Positions 34,551-43,434 of a stretch of 64,000 nucleotides of DNA are shown piece by piece. Location of the stretch: the NCBI RefSeq assembly GCF_000520975.1, contig NZ_JACB01000033.1:107297-171296 (forward strand), written 5' to 3'. Numbering within the stretch: position 1 is the first letter of the stretch; each line of letters opens with the position of its first letter. The translations under genes were made by a program, and so were the position numbers. Source of the DNA: Aquimarina megaterium XH134 (GTDB lineage Bacteria > Bacteroidota > Bacteroidia > Flavobacteriales > Flavobacteriaceae). The notes beneath the pieces are model-generated. The model was not told the origin of the DNA. It saw only the letters and a list, made by a program, of their open reading frames with translations, and searched no databases.

Positions 34551-36392
34551 TTAGTTACAGGTACCTATGGTTTTCCACCAGTGTTCTCCACTACCTGGGG
34601 TTACCCATATTGGTCCCGATTGAGCTTCGTATAATGTACCTTGATATACTACTTTGTCTCCCACATTATATACTGTTGGATATGCTTCCCAATTTGCAAT
34701 ACCACTACAAGAACCACCATTACCACCACCAGAAGAAGTAATCGTAATAGATACTGAAGCCGATGTAGTTGTTGCATTAGCATTATCTGTAGCAATAGCA
34801 CTTAGGGTATAATTTCCTACAGGAGCATTATTCCAGGAATAGCTATAAGGGCTTGTTGTGTCTTCTCCGAGTTTAGTAGTTCCTTGAAAGAATTCAACCT
34901 TCGTAATTGTTCCATCAGTATCAGAAGCATTTGCTGTAATATTGATAGATTGTCCTTCGGTTACAGATTGATTATTTGTAGGAGATGTAATAGATACAGA
35001 TGGAGATTGATTGTTTCCTCCCCCGTTACCATTGCAATCCTGAACGAATTCCCATGGTAGTCCATCTCCTGCATTTGATGATGGATTATCATTTTTGGTC
35101 CACCATTTTGCACGATATAATTTATTATTATAGACAACCTCCTGTCCCGTGTTATAAGTAGCAGAGGCATTCCAGGGAGCAGATTCACAGCCTGATCCAC
35201 CGCCTCCGCCGCCATCGCCAGTGTATGGAGATTCTGGATAGTTTTCTGCATTTGCTATAGCCTGAGATTGTGATGTACCATTTAGTACCTGGCTTGCAAC
35301 ATGAAGATATCCATATGCCGATGAAGTCGTATTACCCAGTAATAATTGCCATATCATAACTCCATCATTAGAGGTATTATTTACAGCAATATGATTAGAT
35401 AGTTCTGCTACGTTTTGATAAGTATATTCATAATACGGTCCCCAAGGCTCATTAGGATAATGAACTCCGGCTGCAATAGAAAACCCATACTGGCTTGAAT
35501 AATGTTTATAGGCATCATACATGATTTTTCTGTTACTGGCAGCTCCTGTATTATATCCTTGATATGCAATAAGATCGATTTTATCACCAACAGCCTCCAT
35601 TACAGGGATCATATGCCCGGTAGTAGCAAAACCAAATAAGCTAATGGCTTGATTAGGAGAAGTTGCATTAAATAGGTTGGTATCAGACTCTCCTGTTACT
35701 GTGTTTCTTTTACTATAAGCAAAAGGAGAGGAGGGATCATCATTATTTGCGCCACCTAAGGCTCCAACACCAGCAGGAGCACAAGCTAATAGGTATTGTC
35801 CTTTTGGCATAATGGCTCTCGAATTTGTAAAGAAATCGATAAAGCGTTGTACATTTATAGGATCACCTATAGTAGCAAAACTACCATTAGGTTCAAAATC
35901 CCAATCAATACCTTCGAATCCCATATCATCTACAAGATCTTTGATCTGTTGATAATTGATGTCATAGGCTGCATCTGTACCCCAGTACGTTTCTCCACCT
36001 ACAGATAGAATAACTTTGATTCCTTTTGATTTTAGCGCTGCAACAGATTCTTTTAAAGTATCCCCTCCATAAGGAGTTTGAATACCTGTATTAGTGATAT
36101 CTAAAGAACCTTTTTGATACCGAAGATTAGGCTTTGCAAAAGCCAAAAAAACGTGAGTGATGTGCTCTGGAATATCTCTTAGTTTAGATCCTTGCCCAGG
36201 CCCAGCCCAGCTTTCGGACCAGGAAGGGAAATACCCTAAGACAATAGGTTCTGTGAGTGCTGTTTTGTCTGTTAGATTTGCTTCAGAATTTTGAACCTCT
36301 GCGGCCCCTTCTTCTAAAAAATTTTCATTCGTACAGGAAAATAAGAATACCTGTATGAGTAAGACGACTGATAATCTTTTAAGTAATTTCAT
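34551..36392 (-). CDS. GH18 chitinase lipoprotein with CBM5/12 and Ig-like modules
   Basis: A 613-residue lipoprotein (VFLFSC20TNEN). The GH18 barrel spans about residues 48-370. The catalytic stretch is E160-G-I-D163-W-D165-F-E167; the acid E167 and the two aspartates are present, while the first aspartate of DxxDxDxE is glutamate. After a glycine-rich linker come a CBM5/12 chitin-binding module (APWNASATYNTGQEVVYNNK, about 402-453), one Ig-like domain (SPSVSITSPTNNQSVTEGQS, about 463-553) and a second CBM5/12 at the end. There is no type IX sorting domain, so it is anchored by lipid at the cell surface. It is the last gene of the - strand operon. Confidence 0.92.
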   Translation of the reverse strand: MKLLKRLSVVLLIQVFLFSCTNENFLEEGAAEVQNSEANLTDKTALTEPIVLGYFPSWSESWAGPGQGSKLRDIPEHITHVFLAFAKPNLRYQKGSLDITNTGIQTPYGGDTLKESVAALKSKGIKVILSVGGETYWGTDAAYDINYQQIKDLVDDMGFEGIDWDFEPNGSFATIGDPINVQRFIDFFTNSRAIMPKGQYLLACAPAGVGALGGANNDDPSSPFAYSKRNTVTGESDTNLFNATSPNQAISLFGFATTGHMIPVMEAVGDKIDLIAYQGYNTGAASNRKIMYDAYKHYSSQYGFSIAAGVHYPNEPWGPYYEYTYQNVAELSNHIAVNNTSNDGVMIWQLLLGNTTSSAYGYLHVASQVLNGTSQSQAIANAENYPESPYTGDGGGGGGSGCESAPWNASATYNTGQEVVYNNKLYRAKWWTKNDNPSSNAGDGLPWEFVQDCNGNGGGNNQSPSVSITSPTNNQSVTEGQSINITANASDTDGTITKVEFFQGTTKLGEDTTSPYSYSWNNAPVGNYTLSAIATDNANATTTSASVSITITSSGGGNGGSCSGIANWEAYPTVYNVGDKVVYQGTLYEAQSGPIWVTPGSGEHWWKTIGTCN

Positions 36393-36439
36393 TGTGTATT
36401 AAATTAAGAGTTTGTGAATATTTAGAGGTTATTATACAG

Positions 36440-38743
36440 CTAATGAAAAATCATGTTTTCGTTTATTTCTTTATAATCAACCTCAGAAGCTTTTCTGTAT
36501 TTAAGTTCTACAGTATTCCAATCTGTAGCCCAACCTTTTGCTATATTGTTTAGATACACTATTTTTAATTTATGCTTTCCCTTTTGTAATGCGATCGAAC
36601 TTTCTTTAGGGTGTTTTTTTAATGGAGTTTTATAATCAATAACAAGTTGATTTCCTATCCAAACCTGATCCTGAGTACTAGAAAAATAATATACTCCGTC
36701 TTCTGGGATATCAACATAACCATCAAGAAAAACAGCTTTGAAGTTATTCTTATTCACTTCATGACCCCAATGGTAAGTGGTATTAGCATCTTTAATTTTT
36801 TGAACTACAGAAGTATGCACTTTTGTAGTATCCTTAATATCATTGATACTTTTAAAATCCCCTTTTATCTCTTTCATGATAAGCCCTTGAGATAGTTTTG
36901 CTGTATTAGAAGCGGCAATAGGATTTTCTTTTGTGATGTTCAATTTTCGAATACTACTCATTTTTCCATTTTTCAATATGGAGGCAATTCGTAGTTCTGC
37001 ATTTTCCTTAAAATGCAAGGGTTCGGTATATGCTGTACTAGATGCATTTGGATCTGTTCCATCTGTAGTGTATACCATTTTAACCGGATGTGTGGTGGTA
37101 AAAGGAATGCTTACACTATCAATAAATACAATTTTATTTGAAGTAGGCCCCTCAGGAAGAGGAATATGATAATTGGCATGATGATATTCTAGCACATCAT
37201 AAACAGTATTCAATCTATTTAAGAAATCATCGAATTTTTTATTTTCTTTTTGCGACCATGTAGTTTCAGCCAATGCTATAATACGTGGGTATAACAGGTA
37301 TTCGATTGTTTTGTCTTCATAAGCATATTCTGTCCATACATTTCCCTGTGCACCCAAAATATGTTTCTTTTTATCGTCTTTAATTTCTTTTGGTATTGGA
37401 TCGTAGTGATATACTTTTTCTAGTGGGATATATCCCCCAAAGGCTAATGGTTCTGCTTTAAAGTCACCCTGATAAAAGTTAAAATAACAATATTTTGCAG
37501 GAGTCATGATGACATCATGTCCTTTGTTAGCAGCTTTGATTCCACCTTCTTCTCCCTGCCATGACATAATATTGGTTGTAGGAGTAATGCCACCTTCCAG
37601 GATTTCATCCCAGCCAATCATTTTTTTATCAAATTTTGATAAGATTTTTTCTACACGAGCCATAAAATAGCTTTGGATCTCTTTTTCATCTTTTAAGCCT
37701 TCGCGTTTTTTCAACTCTCGGCATTCTAAAGAGTTTTTCCATTGATCTTTAGGTACTTCATCTCCTCCCATATGGTAATATTCATATGGAAATAGGGTAG
37801 ATAGTTCCTGAACTACATCTTCTATAAAAGTGTAAGTTTCTTCTTTTCCTGCACAAAGGATACTGGATTCTACACCCCATAGATTTCTTACTTCATATTT
37901 TTCTTTACTACAAGAAAATTCGGGATATCCAGCTAAAATAGCTATGGCATGTCCTGGTGTGTCAAATTCTGGAATTACATCAATAAATCTTTCTTTGGCA
38001 TATTGTACAACCTCTTTTATTTCTTCCTGGGTATAAAATCCTTGATGAAACGAACCATCGTTATTTTTCCTTTTAGACCCAATCTCTGTAAGCTTAGGAT
38101 ATTTTTTGATTTCTATTCGCCATCCCTGATCATCGGTAAGATGCCAATGAAATTTGTTGATCTTGAAAAGTGATAATATATCAAGTTGTTTTTTGATAAA
38201 ATCGATAGAGAAAAAATGCCTAGAAACATCCAGGTGCATCCCTCGCCAACCAAAACGAGGTTTATCTTCTATATTTAGAGCCTGGATTTTAATAGGGAGG
38301 TGCATTTGATTTTTTGGATTAGCATCATATAACGGAAGAAGTTGCATAAAAGTCTGCATGCCATAATACAATCCTTGATCAGTTTTAGCTTTTATTTTTA
38401 CTTCATCTTTTGATATAGATAGATGATATTCTTCTTCACCAAAATCCAAAGTACTTTCTTTGATTAATTGAATACTGTTTTTGGTGCGACTCTCACTATG
38501 CATTGAAAAAGAATGACCTGTAAAAGTCTTGATTTTTTCGATAAAAAAACTTGCAATAACCTCTGAAGATGTGTCATTACATTGAAAAGTAGTTTTTTTG
38601 TTGATCTCGAAGTATCCTTGTTTTGTATCTACTTTGAAAGGTATGGGGGTAATACTCAAAGATCGATTAACAGGAGATGATGAATCAGGACTTTTGCAGG
38701 CCATGAAAATTAAAAAAAAGATGGGTATAATTCGTAAACTCAT
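36440..38743 (-). CDS. GH20 beta-N-acetylhexosaminidase lipoprotein
   Basis: A 767-residue lipoprotein (PIFFLIFMACKSPD, C16). The N-terminal GH20b domain is followed by the GH20 barrel with FHWHLTDDQGWRIEIKKYP and the catalytic pair D328-E329 in YYHMGGDEVPKDQW; the aspartate helps the substrate acetamido group act as nucleophile. Behind the barrel are a short chitobiase-like beta domain (TTDGTDPNASSTAYTEPL) and a PA14-like module (EDGVYYFSSTQDQVWIGNQL). It releases GlcNAc from chitooligosaccharides in the periplasm. The ATG overlaps the kinase stop by one base (TAATG). Confidence 0.93.
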   Translation of the reverse strand: MSLRIIPIFFLIFMACKSPDSSSPVNRSLSITPIPFKVDTKQGYFEINKKTTFQCNDTSSEVIASFFIEKIKTFTGHSFSMHSESRTKNSIQLIKESTLDFGEEEYHLSISKDEVKIKAKTDQGLYYGMQTFMQLLPLYDANPKNQMHLPIKIQALNIEDKPRFGWRGMHLDVSRHFFSIDFIKKQLDILSLFKINKFHWHLTDDQGWRIEIKKYPKLTEIGSKRKNNDGSFHQGFYTQEEIKEVVQYAKERFIDVIPEFDTPGHAIAILAGYPEFSCSKEKYEVRNLWGVESSILCAGKEETYTFIEDVVQELSTLFPYEYYHMGGDEVPKDQWKNSLECRELKKREGLKDEKEIQSYFMARVEKILSKFDKKMIGWDEILEGGITPTTNIMSWQGEEGGIKAANKGHDVIMTPAKYCYFNFYQGDFKAEPLAFGGYIPLEKVYHYDPIPKEIKDDKKKHILGAQGNVWTEYAYEDKTIEYLLYPRIIALAETTWSQKENKKFDDFLNRLNTVYDVLEYHHANYHIPLPEGPTSNKIVFIDSVSIPFTTTHPVKMVYTTDGTDPNASSTAYTEPLHFKENAELRIASILKNGKMSSIRKLNITKENPIAASNTAKLSQGLIMKEIKGDFKSINDIKDTTKVHTSVVQKIKDANTTYHWGHEVNKNNFKAVFLDGYVDIPEDGVYYFSSTQDQVWIGNQLVIDYKTPLKKHPKESSIALQKGKHKLKIVYLNNIAKGWATDWNTVELKYRKASEVDYKEINENMIFH

Positions 38744-39615
38744 TACTGACTTGTTTTTTGAGAAATTCTTTGTGTGATCAGGCGATTAACTAAATGGTCT
38801 ATTGGTTTTTTTACAAAACCCTTAACCCGATAACCACGATCATCTAATAATTTTTTTATAATATCTTGTGAGTAGTATGCTACCGAACCAACAAAGTGTA
38901 TAGGGTATTTAGATAATTCTTCTTTATACTGAAAAAGGTAAGTACTTATAAATTTTGAAACACCATGATGTAAAATTTCTTCGAGATAAGCATTTCCCCG
39001 ATTTCTAAAAATGAACTTAGCATAAGAAGCTAAATACTTATTAGGGTGATCAGCACAATATAATTCATCAAGAATTTGATTAAGCTCGGTAGTATAATCA
39101 TTCTTAAATAATGAGGCCGTATCTGCTGGCATTTTACCTAGAAAATAATCTTTAATTAATTTTTTCCCCAAATAGTTACCACTCCCTTCATCTGCTAATA
39201 GATATCCTAAAGCAGGAGATTTTTGGATAACGTTTACTCCATCAAAATAGCAGCAATTTGCTCCTGTTCCCAAAATGCATACCACACTTGGTTTTTCTGT
39301 TGTAGCTTTTACAGCTCCGATAATATCTTCTTCTATAACAATAGATGTTACATTTTTAAATATGGATTGCAATACGAGAGCTATTTTTTTCTTAGCATCG
39401 GCCTCACCACACCCTGCTCCATAAAAGTAAATCTTATGAATAAGATCTCTTTTTTGAAGTATGGTATCTGCTTTTTGAACAATATTTATGATAGTATCGT
39501 CAGAAAGTAAAAGAGGATTTATACCATCGGTTTTAGTTTTGTGAACGAGTTCTCCATCATTTTTAACAAGAACCCAATCACATTTAGTAGAACCGCTATC
39601 TGCAAATAATATCAT
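38743..39615 (-). CDS. BadF/BadG-type N-acetylglucosamine kinase
   Basis: A 290-residue cytoplasmic ATPase of the ASKHA fold. The phosphate-1 loop is MILFADSGSTKCDW and the second phosphate loop is VVCILGTGANCCYFDG, followed by GYLLADEGSGNYLGKKLI. Members of this length in Bacteroidota sugar loci phosphorylate GlcNAc or glucosamine at O6. It is coupled to the GH20 gene by a TAATG overlap and would feed GlcNAc-6-phosphate to the NagB/PIG-L protein encoded just upstream. Confidence 0.88.
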   Translation of the reverse strand: MILFADSGSTKCDWVLVKNDGELVHKTKTDGINPLLLSDDTIINIVQKADTILQKRDLIHKIYFYGAGCGEADAKKKIALVLQSIFKNVTSIVIEEDIIGAVKATTEKPSVVCILGTGANCCYFDGVNVIQKSPALGYLLADEGSGNYLGKKLIKDYFLGKMPADTASLFKNDYTTELNQILDELYCADHPNKYLASYAKFIFRNRGNAYLEEILHHGVSKFISTYLFQYKEELSKYPIHFVGSVAYYSQDIIKKLLDDRGYRVKGFVKKPIDHLVNRLITQRISQKTSQ

Positions 39616-39688
39616 TAGTCATTAGTTTATTTATCATTTATGTACTGTCTTATTGTTGATGCATAACGAAGAGATTCTTTTTTAAAAG

Positions 39689-39719
39689 CAACTTTCCCTC
39701 AATACATGAGGGAAGGTTG
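39689..39719. terminator. Hairpin between the NagB fusion and the kinase
   Basis: CAACTTTCCCTC and GAGGGAAGGTTG form a 12-bp stem (two wobble pairs) with a 7-nt loop. It can end or attenuate the transcript of the NagB/PIG-L gene, so the kinase/GH20/GH18 genes may have their own promoter or receive reduced read-through. Confidence 0.75.
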
Positions 39720-39760
39720 TTTTTTGCAAAAATTTATCTAACAAACAAAGCATTAATTTT

Positions 39761-41677
39761 TTAAAATATATATCTCTTAAAAGCTTCTATAGCTTCATAA
39801 TCTGCAAGACCAAGCTTATCATATAATATCGCTGTATTTCTATTTCTTTCACGAGCTCTTAACCAAAACTCTCTAGAATCCTCTCCTTGAAACATCACCC
39901 TGTCTTTTTGGGATTGGTGATATAAGATAGCATTAGTTTTTTTGGATACTTCGTGTGGACTTAGAGGTACAGCCATTTCAATTTCAGAAACGTCCCATTC
40001 TTGCCAGGCACCTCTATATAGCCATACCCAACAATCATTCATGAAGCTTTTACTTTTTAGGTTGTTAACAGCCTCAAAAATAGCATCTAGACAAACTTTA
40101 TGAGTTCCATGAGGATCGGCAAGATCACCTGCTGCATATATTTGATGTGGTTTTATTTTTTCGATAATATCTGCTGTAAGGGCTACATCTTTTTCTCCCA
40201 GAGGATTTTTTCTAATTCTTCCGGTTTCATAAAATGGGAGATCGAGAAAATGAACTTTATCATCATCTAATCCAAAATAACGAGTAGCTCCCAAAGATTC
40301 CATTCTTCGAATTAATCCTTTAATTAAACGAACTTCTGGTATATCAATATCACCTGGATTTTTTGATTTAAGAAATGCTATAACCTTCTTAAAAGTATCT
40401 TCATCTTTACCTGGGTGAACACTATTGGCTACCTCAGAAAATTTTAAGGCTTCATCATCTGTAACGGCTATATTACCCGAAGTCTGATAAGCAACATGTA
40501 CATCATGTCCTTGATCGATTAATCTTAAGAATGTTCCTCCCATTGATATAACATCATCATCTGGGTGAGGGCTAAAAATTAAAACCCTCTTTTTTGCAGG
40601 TAGAGCTCTCTCGGGCCTGTTGGTATCATCTGCATTTGGTTTTCCTCCTGGCCAACCTGTAATGGTATGCTGAAGTTTATTAAAAATCTTAATGTTTAAA
40701 TCATAAGACGACCCTTCAACTGCCAAAAGGCCAGACATTCCATTATCATTATAATCTTTATCTGTAAGTTTTAAGACAGGTTTATTAAGTTCTTGACTCA
40801 ACCAGGTTACCGCTTTAAATTTTAATTGTTCTTTCCAGATACATTGATCTACAAGCCATGGTGTTTTGATTCGTGTAAGTTCAGAAGCTGCTTCAGAATC
40901 AAGGATGATCGTAGTATTTTTATGTTCTTGTAAAAAAGATGCGGGGATGTTGGATGTAATTTCACCTTCTATGGTTTGTTTTACTACTGTAGCCTTTTTA
41001 TGCCCCCAGGCTAATAGTAACACCCTTCTGGATTTCATTATGGTACTTATTCCCATAGTAACCGCTTTTTTAGGAACATTTTCTAAACCATTAAAATCAG
41101 ATGAGGCATCAGTTCTGGTTACATGATCTAATGTGATGATTCGTGTTCCCGAATTAGGGTGTGATCCAGGCTCATTAAAGCCAATGTGTCCTGTTCTACC
41201 AATTCCTAAGAGTTGAAAATCTAATCCACCATACTTTTTGATCTTCATTTCGTAATCAATGCAGTACTGATCCATTTCTGTAACAGGAATGGTGCCATCA
41301 GGAATGTTGATGTTTTCTGGGTTAATATCTACATGATCAAATAAGTGTTGATGCATAAAATGATAATAACTTTGCTGGTGACCTGTATCCATAGGATAAT
41401 ATTCATCCAGATTAAAAGTAACTACATTTGAAAAGCTTAACTCTCCAGAACGATGTAGGCTTACCAATTCTTCATATACTTTTATAGGTGAAGAACCTGT
41501 AGCCAGACCGAGTACACAAAGTTTTCCTTCTTCTTGCTTTTGTTTAATTAGTGTTGCAATTTCGTGGGCAACAAGTTTTGAAGCTGTCGAAGAATCGGGA
41601 AATATTTCATTATGAATCTTCTCAAACTTCGTTTTTTCAAACTGTCCTACCTGTTTATATTCAATTTCCTGGATCAT
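39761..41677 (-). CDS. nagB: Glucosamine-6-phosphate deaminase fused to PIG-L deacetylase
   Basis: A 638-residue fusion. Residues 1-290 are NagB: CVLGLATGSSPIKVYEEL binds the phosphate, VTFNLDEYYPMD carries the catalytic aspartate and LGIGRTGHIGFNEPGSH is the active-site lid. Residues about 370-600 are an LmbE/PIG-L zinc deacetylase: RVLIFSPHPDDDVISMGG (H-P-D-D) and DPHGTHK. No separate NagA is seen in this window. Known Bacteroidota NagB proteins often carry this extension, and the PIG-L half could supply the deacetylation of GlcNAc-6-phosphate before deamination to fructose-6-phosphate. That division of labour is inference. Confidence 0.92.
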   Translation of the reverse strand: MIQEIEYKQVGQFEKTKFEKIHNEIFPDSSTASKLVAHEIATLIKQKQEEGKLCVLGLATGSSPIKVYEELVSLHRSGELSFSNVVTFNLDEYYPMDTGHQQSYYHFMHQHLFDHVDINPENINIPDGTIPVTEMDQYCIDYEMKIKKYGGLDFQLLGIGRTGHIGFNEPGSHPNSGTRIITLDHVTRTDASSDFNGLENVPKKAVTMGISTIMKSRRVLLLAWGHKKATVVKQTIEGEITSNIPASFLQEHKNTTIILDSEAASELTRIKTPWLVDQCIWKEQLKFKAVTWLSQELNKPVLKLTDKDYNDNGMSGLLAVEGSSYDLNIKIFNKLQHTITGWPGGKPNADDTNRPERALPAKKRVLIFSPHPDDDVISMGGTFLRLIDQGHDVHVAYQTSGNIAVTDDEALKFSEVANSVHPGKDEDTFKKVIAFLKSKNPGDIDIPEVRLIKGLIRRMESLGATRYFGLDDDKVHFLDLPFYETGRIRKNPLGEKDVALTADIIEKIKPHQIYAAGDLADPHGTHKVCLDAIFEAVNNLKSKSFMNDCWVWLYRGAWQEWDVSEIEMAVPLSPHEVSKKTNAILYHQSQKDRVMFQGEDSREFWLRARERNRNTAILYDKLGLADYEAIEAFKRYIF

Positions 41678-41732
41678 TTTTCCTCAAGAGTTTGATATTT
41701 TTATTGTTTTTATTATTTCAAGGCTTTTGATG

Positions 41733-41775
41733 AAAAGAGATGGAGTCGAGAGATATTGCTCTATCCATCTCTTTT
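41733..41775 (-). terminator. Intrinsic terminator after the SusD-like gene
   Basis: A perfect 12-bp stem, AAAAGAGATGGA / TCCATCTCTTTT, with a 19-nt loop and trailing Ts on the - strand. It separates the SusCD transcript from the NagB fusion gene. Confidence 0.85.
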
Positions 41776-41804
41776 ATCAGTATTATTTGGCTAACTCAAA
41801 TTTT

Positions 41805-43415
41805 TTAAAAATTTCCACCAGGAACATCCCACCATAGTCGGGTTCCTCCGTTATCAGCACCACCAAGAAGTGTTCTTGCTTGCGCTACTCCTTGTGGGTT
41901 AGTACTTCGCTGACTAGCTGGGAAAGGTAATCTTCTTACTTGAATATCAGTATCTACCGTACCTCCACTATTATTAGCTACCGAAGGGAATATTTTTGGA
42001 TATCCTGTTCTTCTAAACTCACTCCATGCTTCTTGCCCATCAGGGAACATAGCGATCCATTTTTGAGTAATAATTCGCTCTAATTTTTCTTCATTTGTTG
42101 CTCCGCCATCCCAGGCTATAGTAATCGTACTTAATGCAGGAGTACTATGAGATCCGACAGGGTCAACATAATCAATAGGTATAGAGGCATTATCAGCAAT
42201 GTAGGTTGATGCCCCAGCAGCGCCGTGTTGCTCAAAAGAAGTTGTGATTCCCATTTCATAATTTGATTGCGCATCACCGGCACCAGCCCATCCTCTTAAG
42301 GCAGCTTCTGCCTTTAAGAAATATGCTTCTGCAGCAGTCATTAATTGGATATCTGTAGTTGGAGTTTTATCTACTATATAAGAATTTCCTAATCTAGAAA
42401 AACCAACATAATCTCCTTTTTGATCAATATCATCAGTATACCCGTCTAATAATGGTAATCCACTTCTTAATCCTTTTAGAGATCCAGGTGTTACTGTAGA
42501 TTCTTCAAATAAAACAGGACCTCTGGCATCGTTATAACCAACTAGTATAGACTCCATAGAAGCGTTCATACGAACGTCATTCCACTCAGAATTAAAAACA
42601 GTTAATGGATGTTTTGCTCCTCCTTTAATAATAAAATTATCAGCATTAGTTTCTAAAAGCCCTGCACCAAGTGCTAGTGATTTCTCTCCTTCAGTTTTTG
42701 CCTTAGCAGCATCTGCTTTCGAAATTCTAATAGCTAAACGTAATCGAAGTGTATTGGCAAATTTTATCCATTGTTCATAATTTCCACCATATACAAGATC
42801 AAAATTAGCGAACTGCTCATTGGTTGGGTCTGTAGATAAAGTGGTGATTGCTTCATCAAGTTCAGTAAAGAATTGATTGTATACTTCTTGTTGAGTATCA
42901 TATTCTGGAAAAGATGCTCCTGGTACTCCAAATTTTGAATATACAATCGGACCATATACATCTGTTACTCTATGCATACCTTCGACTCTTAGTATTTTTG
43001 CAACCGCATAGATTAATGGAAATTTTTCTTCTCCACGCTCTTTGACTAATGCAGCATTTTGCATAACTCCAGTAGAAGAGTATGGGATATCCCAAGGGAA
43101 TTGATCCCAAAAATCAATAAAATTATAGTTTGTGGTATTTGCTCCTCCTGCAAATGGTCTTGGTGGGGCCATATATCCACAAAAAGTATCTGCATTTAGA
43201 TTATGCTGTAACTGTGTATGCCATGCAGGATCATACCTGTACAGGTTTAAAAAGATAGGATTAAATGGTCCACCTACATTAATAAAATCGGCTTCACTTT
43301 GTGCATCCGTTAATCCATTAGGATCTGTATTTAATGCTTCGAAATCGTCTGTACATGAGAGTACAAATACCGAGATAAAAGCAGTAATGATTATTTTTTT
43401 AAATATATTTTTCAT
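41805..43415 (-). CDS. SusD/RagB-like chitooligosaccharide-binding lipoprotein
   Basis: A 536-residue surface lipoprotein (AFISVFVLSCTDDFEALNTD; the acidic run after the cysteine fits surface export). It belongs to the SusD-like group with the DPNG start and C-terminal region LERIITQKWIAMFPDGQEAW followed by RRLPFPASQRSTNP. These proteins cap the SusC barrel and bind the oligosaccharide for import. It lies 19 bp behind the SusC gene in the same transcript. The chitin specificity is inferred from the locus. Confidence 0.92.
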   Translation of the reverse strand: MKNIFKKIIITAFISVFVLSCTDDFEALNTDPNGLTDAQSEADFINVGGPFNPIFLNLYRYDPAWHTQLQHNLNADTFCGYMAPPRPFAGGANTTNYNFIDFWDQFPWDIPYSSTGVMQNAALVKERGEEKFPLIYAVAKILRVEGMHRVTDVYGPIVYSKFGVPGASFPEYDTQQEVYNQFFTELDEAITTLSTDPTNEQFANFDLVYGGNYEQWIKFANTLRLRLAIRISKADAAKAKTEGEKSLALGAGLLETNADNFIIKGGAKHPLTVFNSEWNDVRMNASMESILVGYNDARGPVLFEESTVTPGSLKGLRSGLPLLDGYTDDIDQKGDYVGFSRLGNSYIVDKTPTTDIQLMTAAEAYFLKAEAALRGWAGAGDAQSNYEMGITTSFEQHGAAGASTYIADNASIPIDYVDPVGSHSTPALSTITIAWDGGATNEEKLERIITQKWIAMFPDGQEAWSEFRRTGYPKIFPSVANNSGGTVDTDIQVRRLPFPASQRSTNPQGVAQARTLLGGADNGGTRLWWDVPGGNF

Positions 43416-43434
43416 GATATTCTATTCCTTTTAA

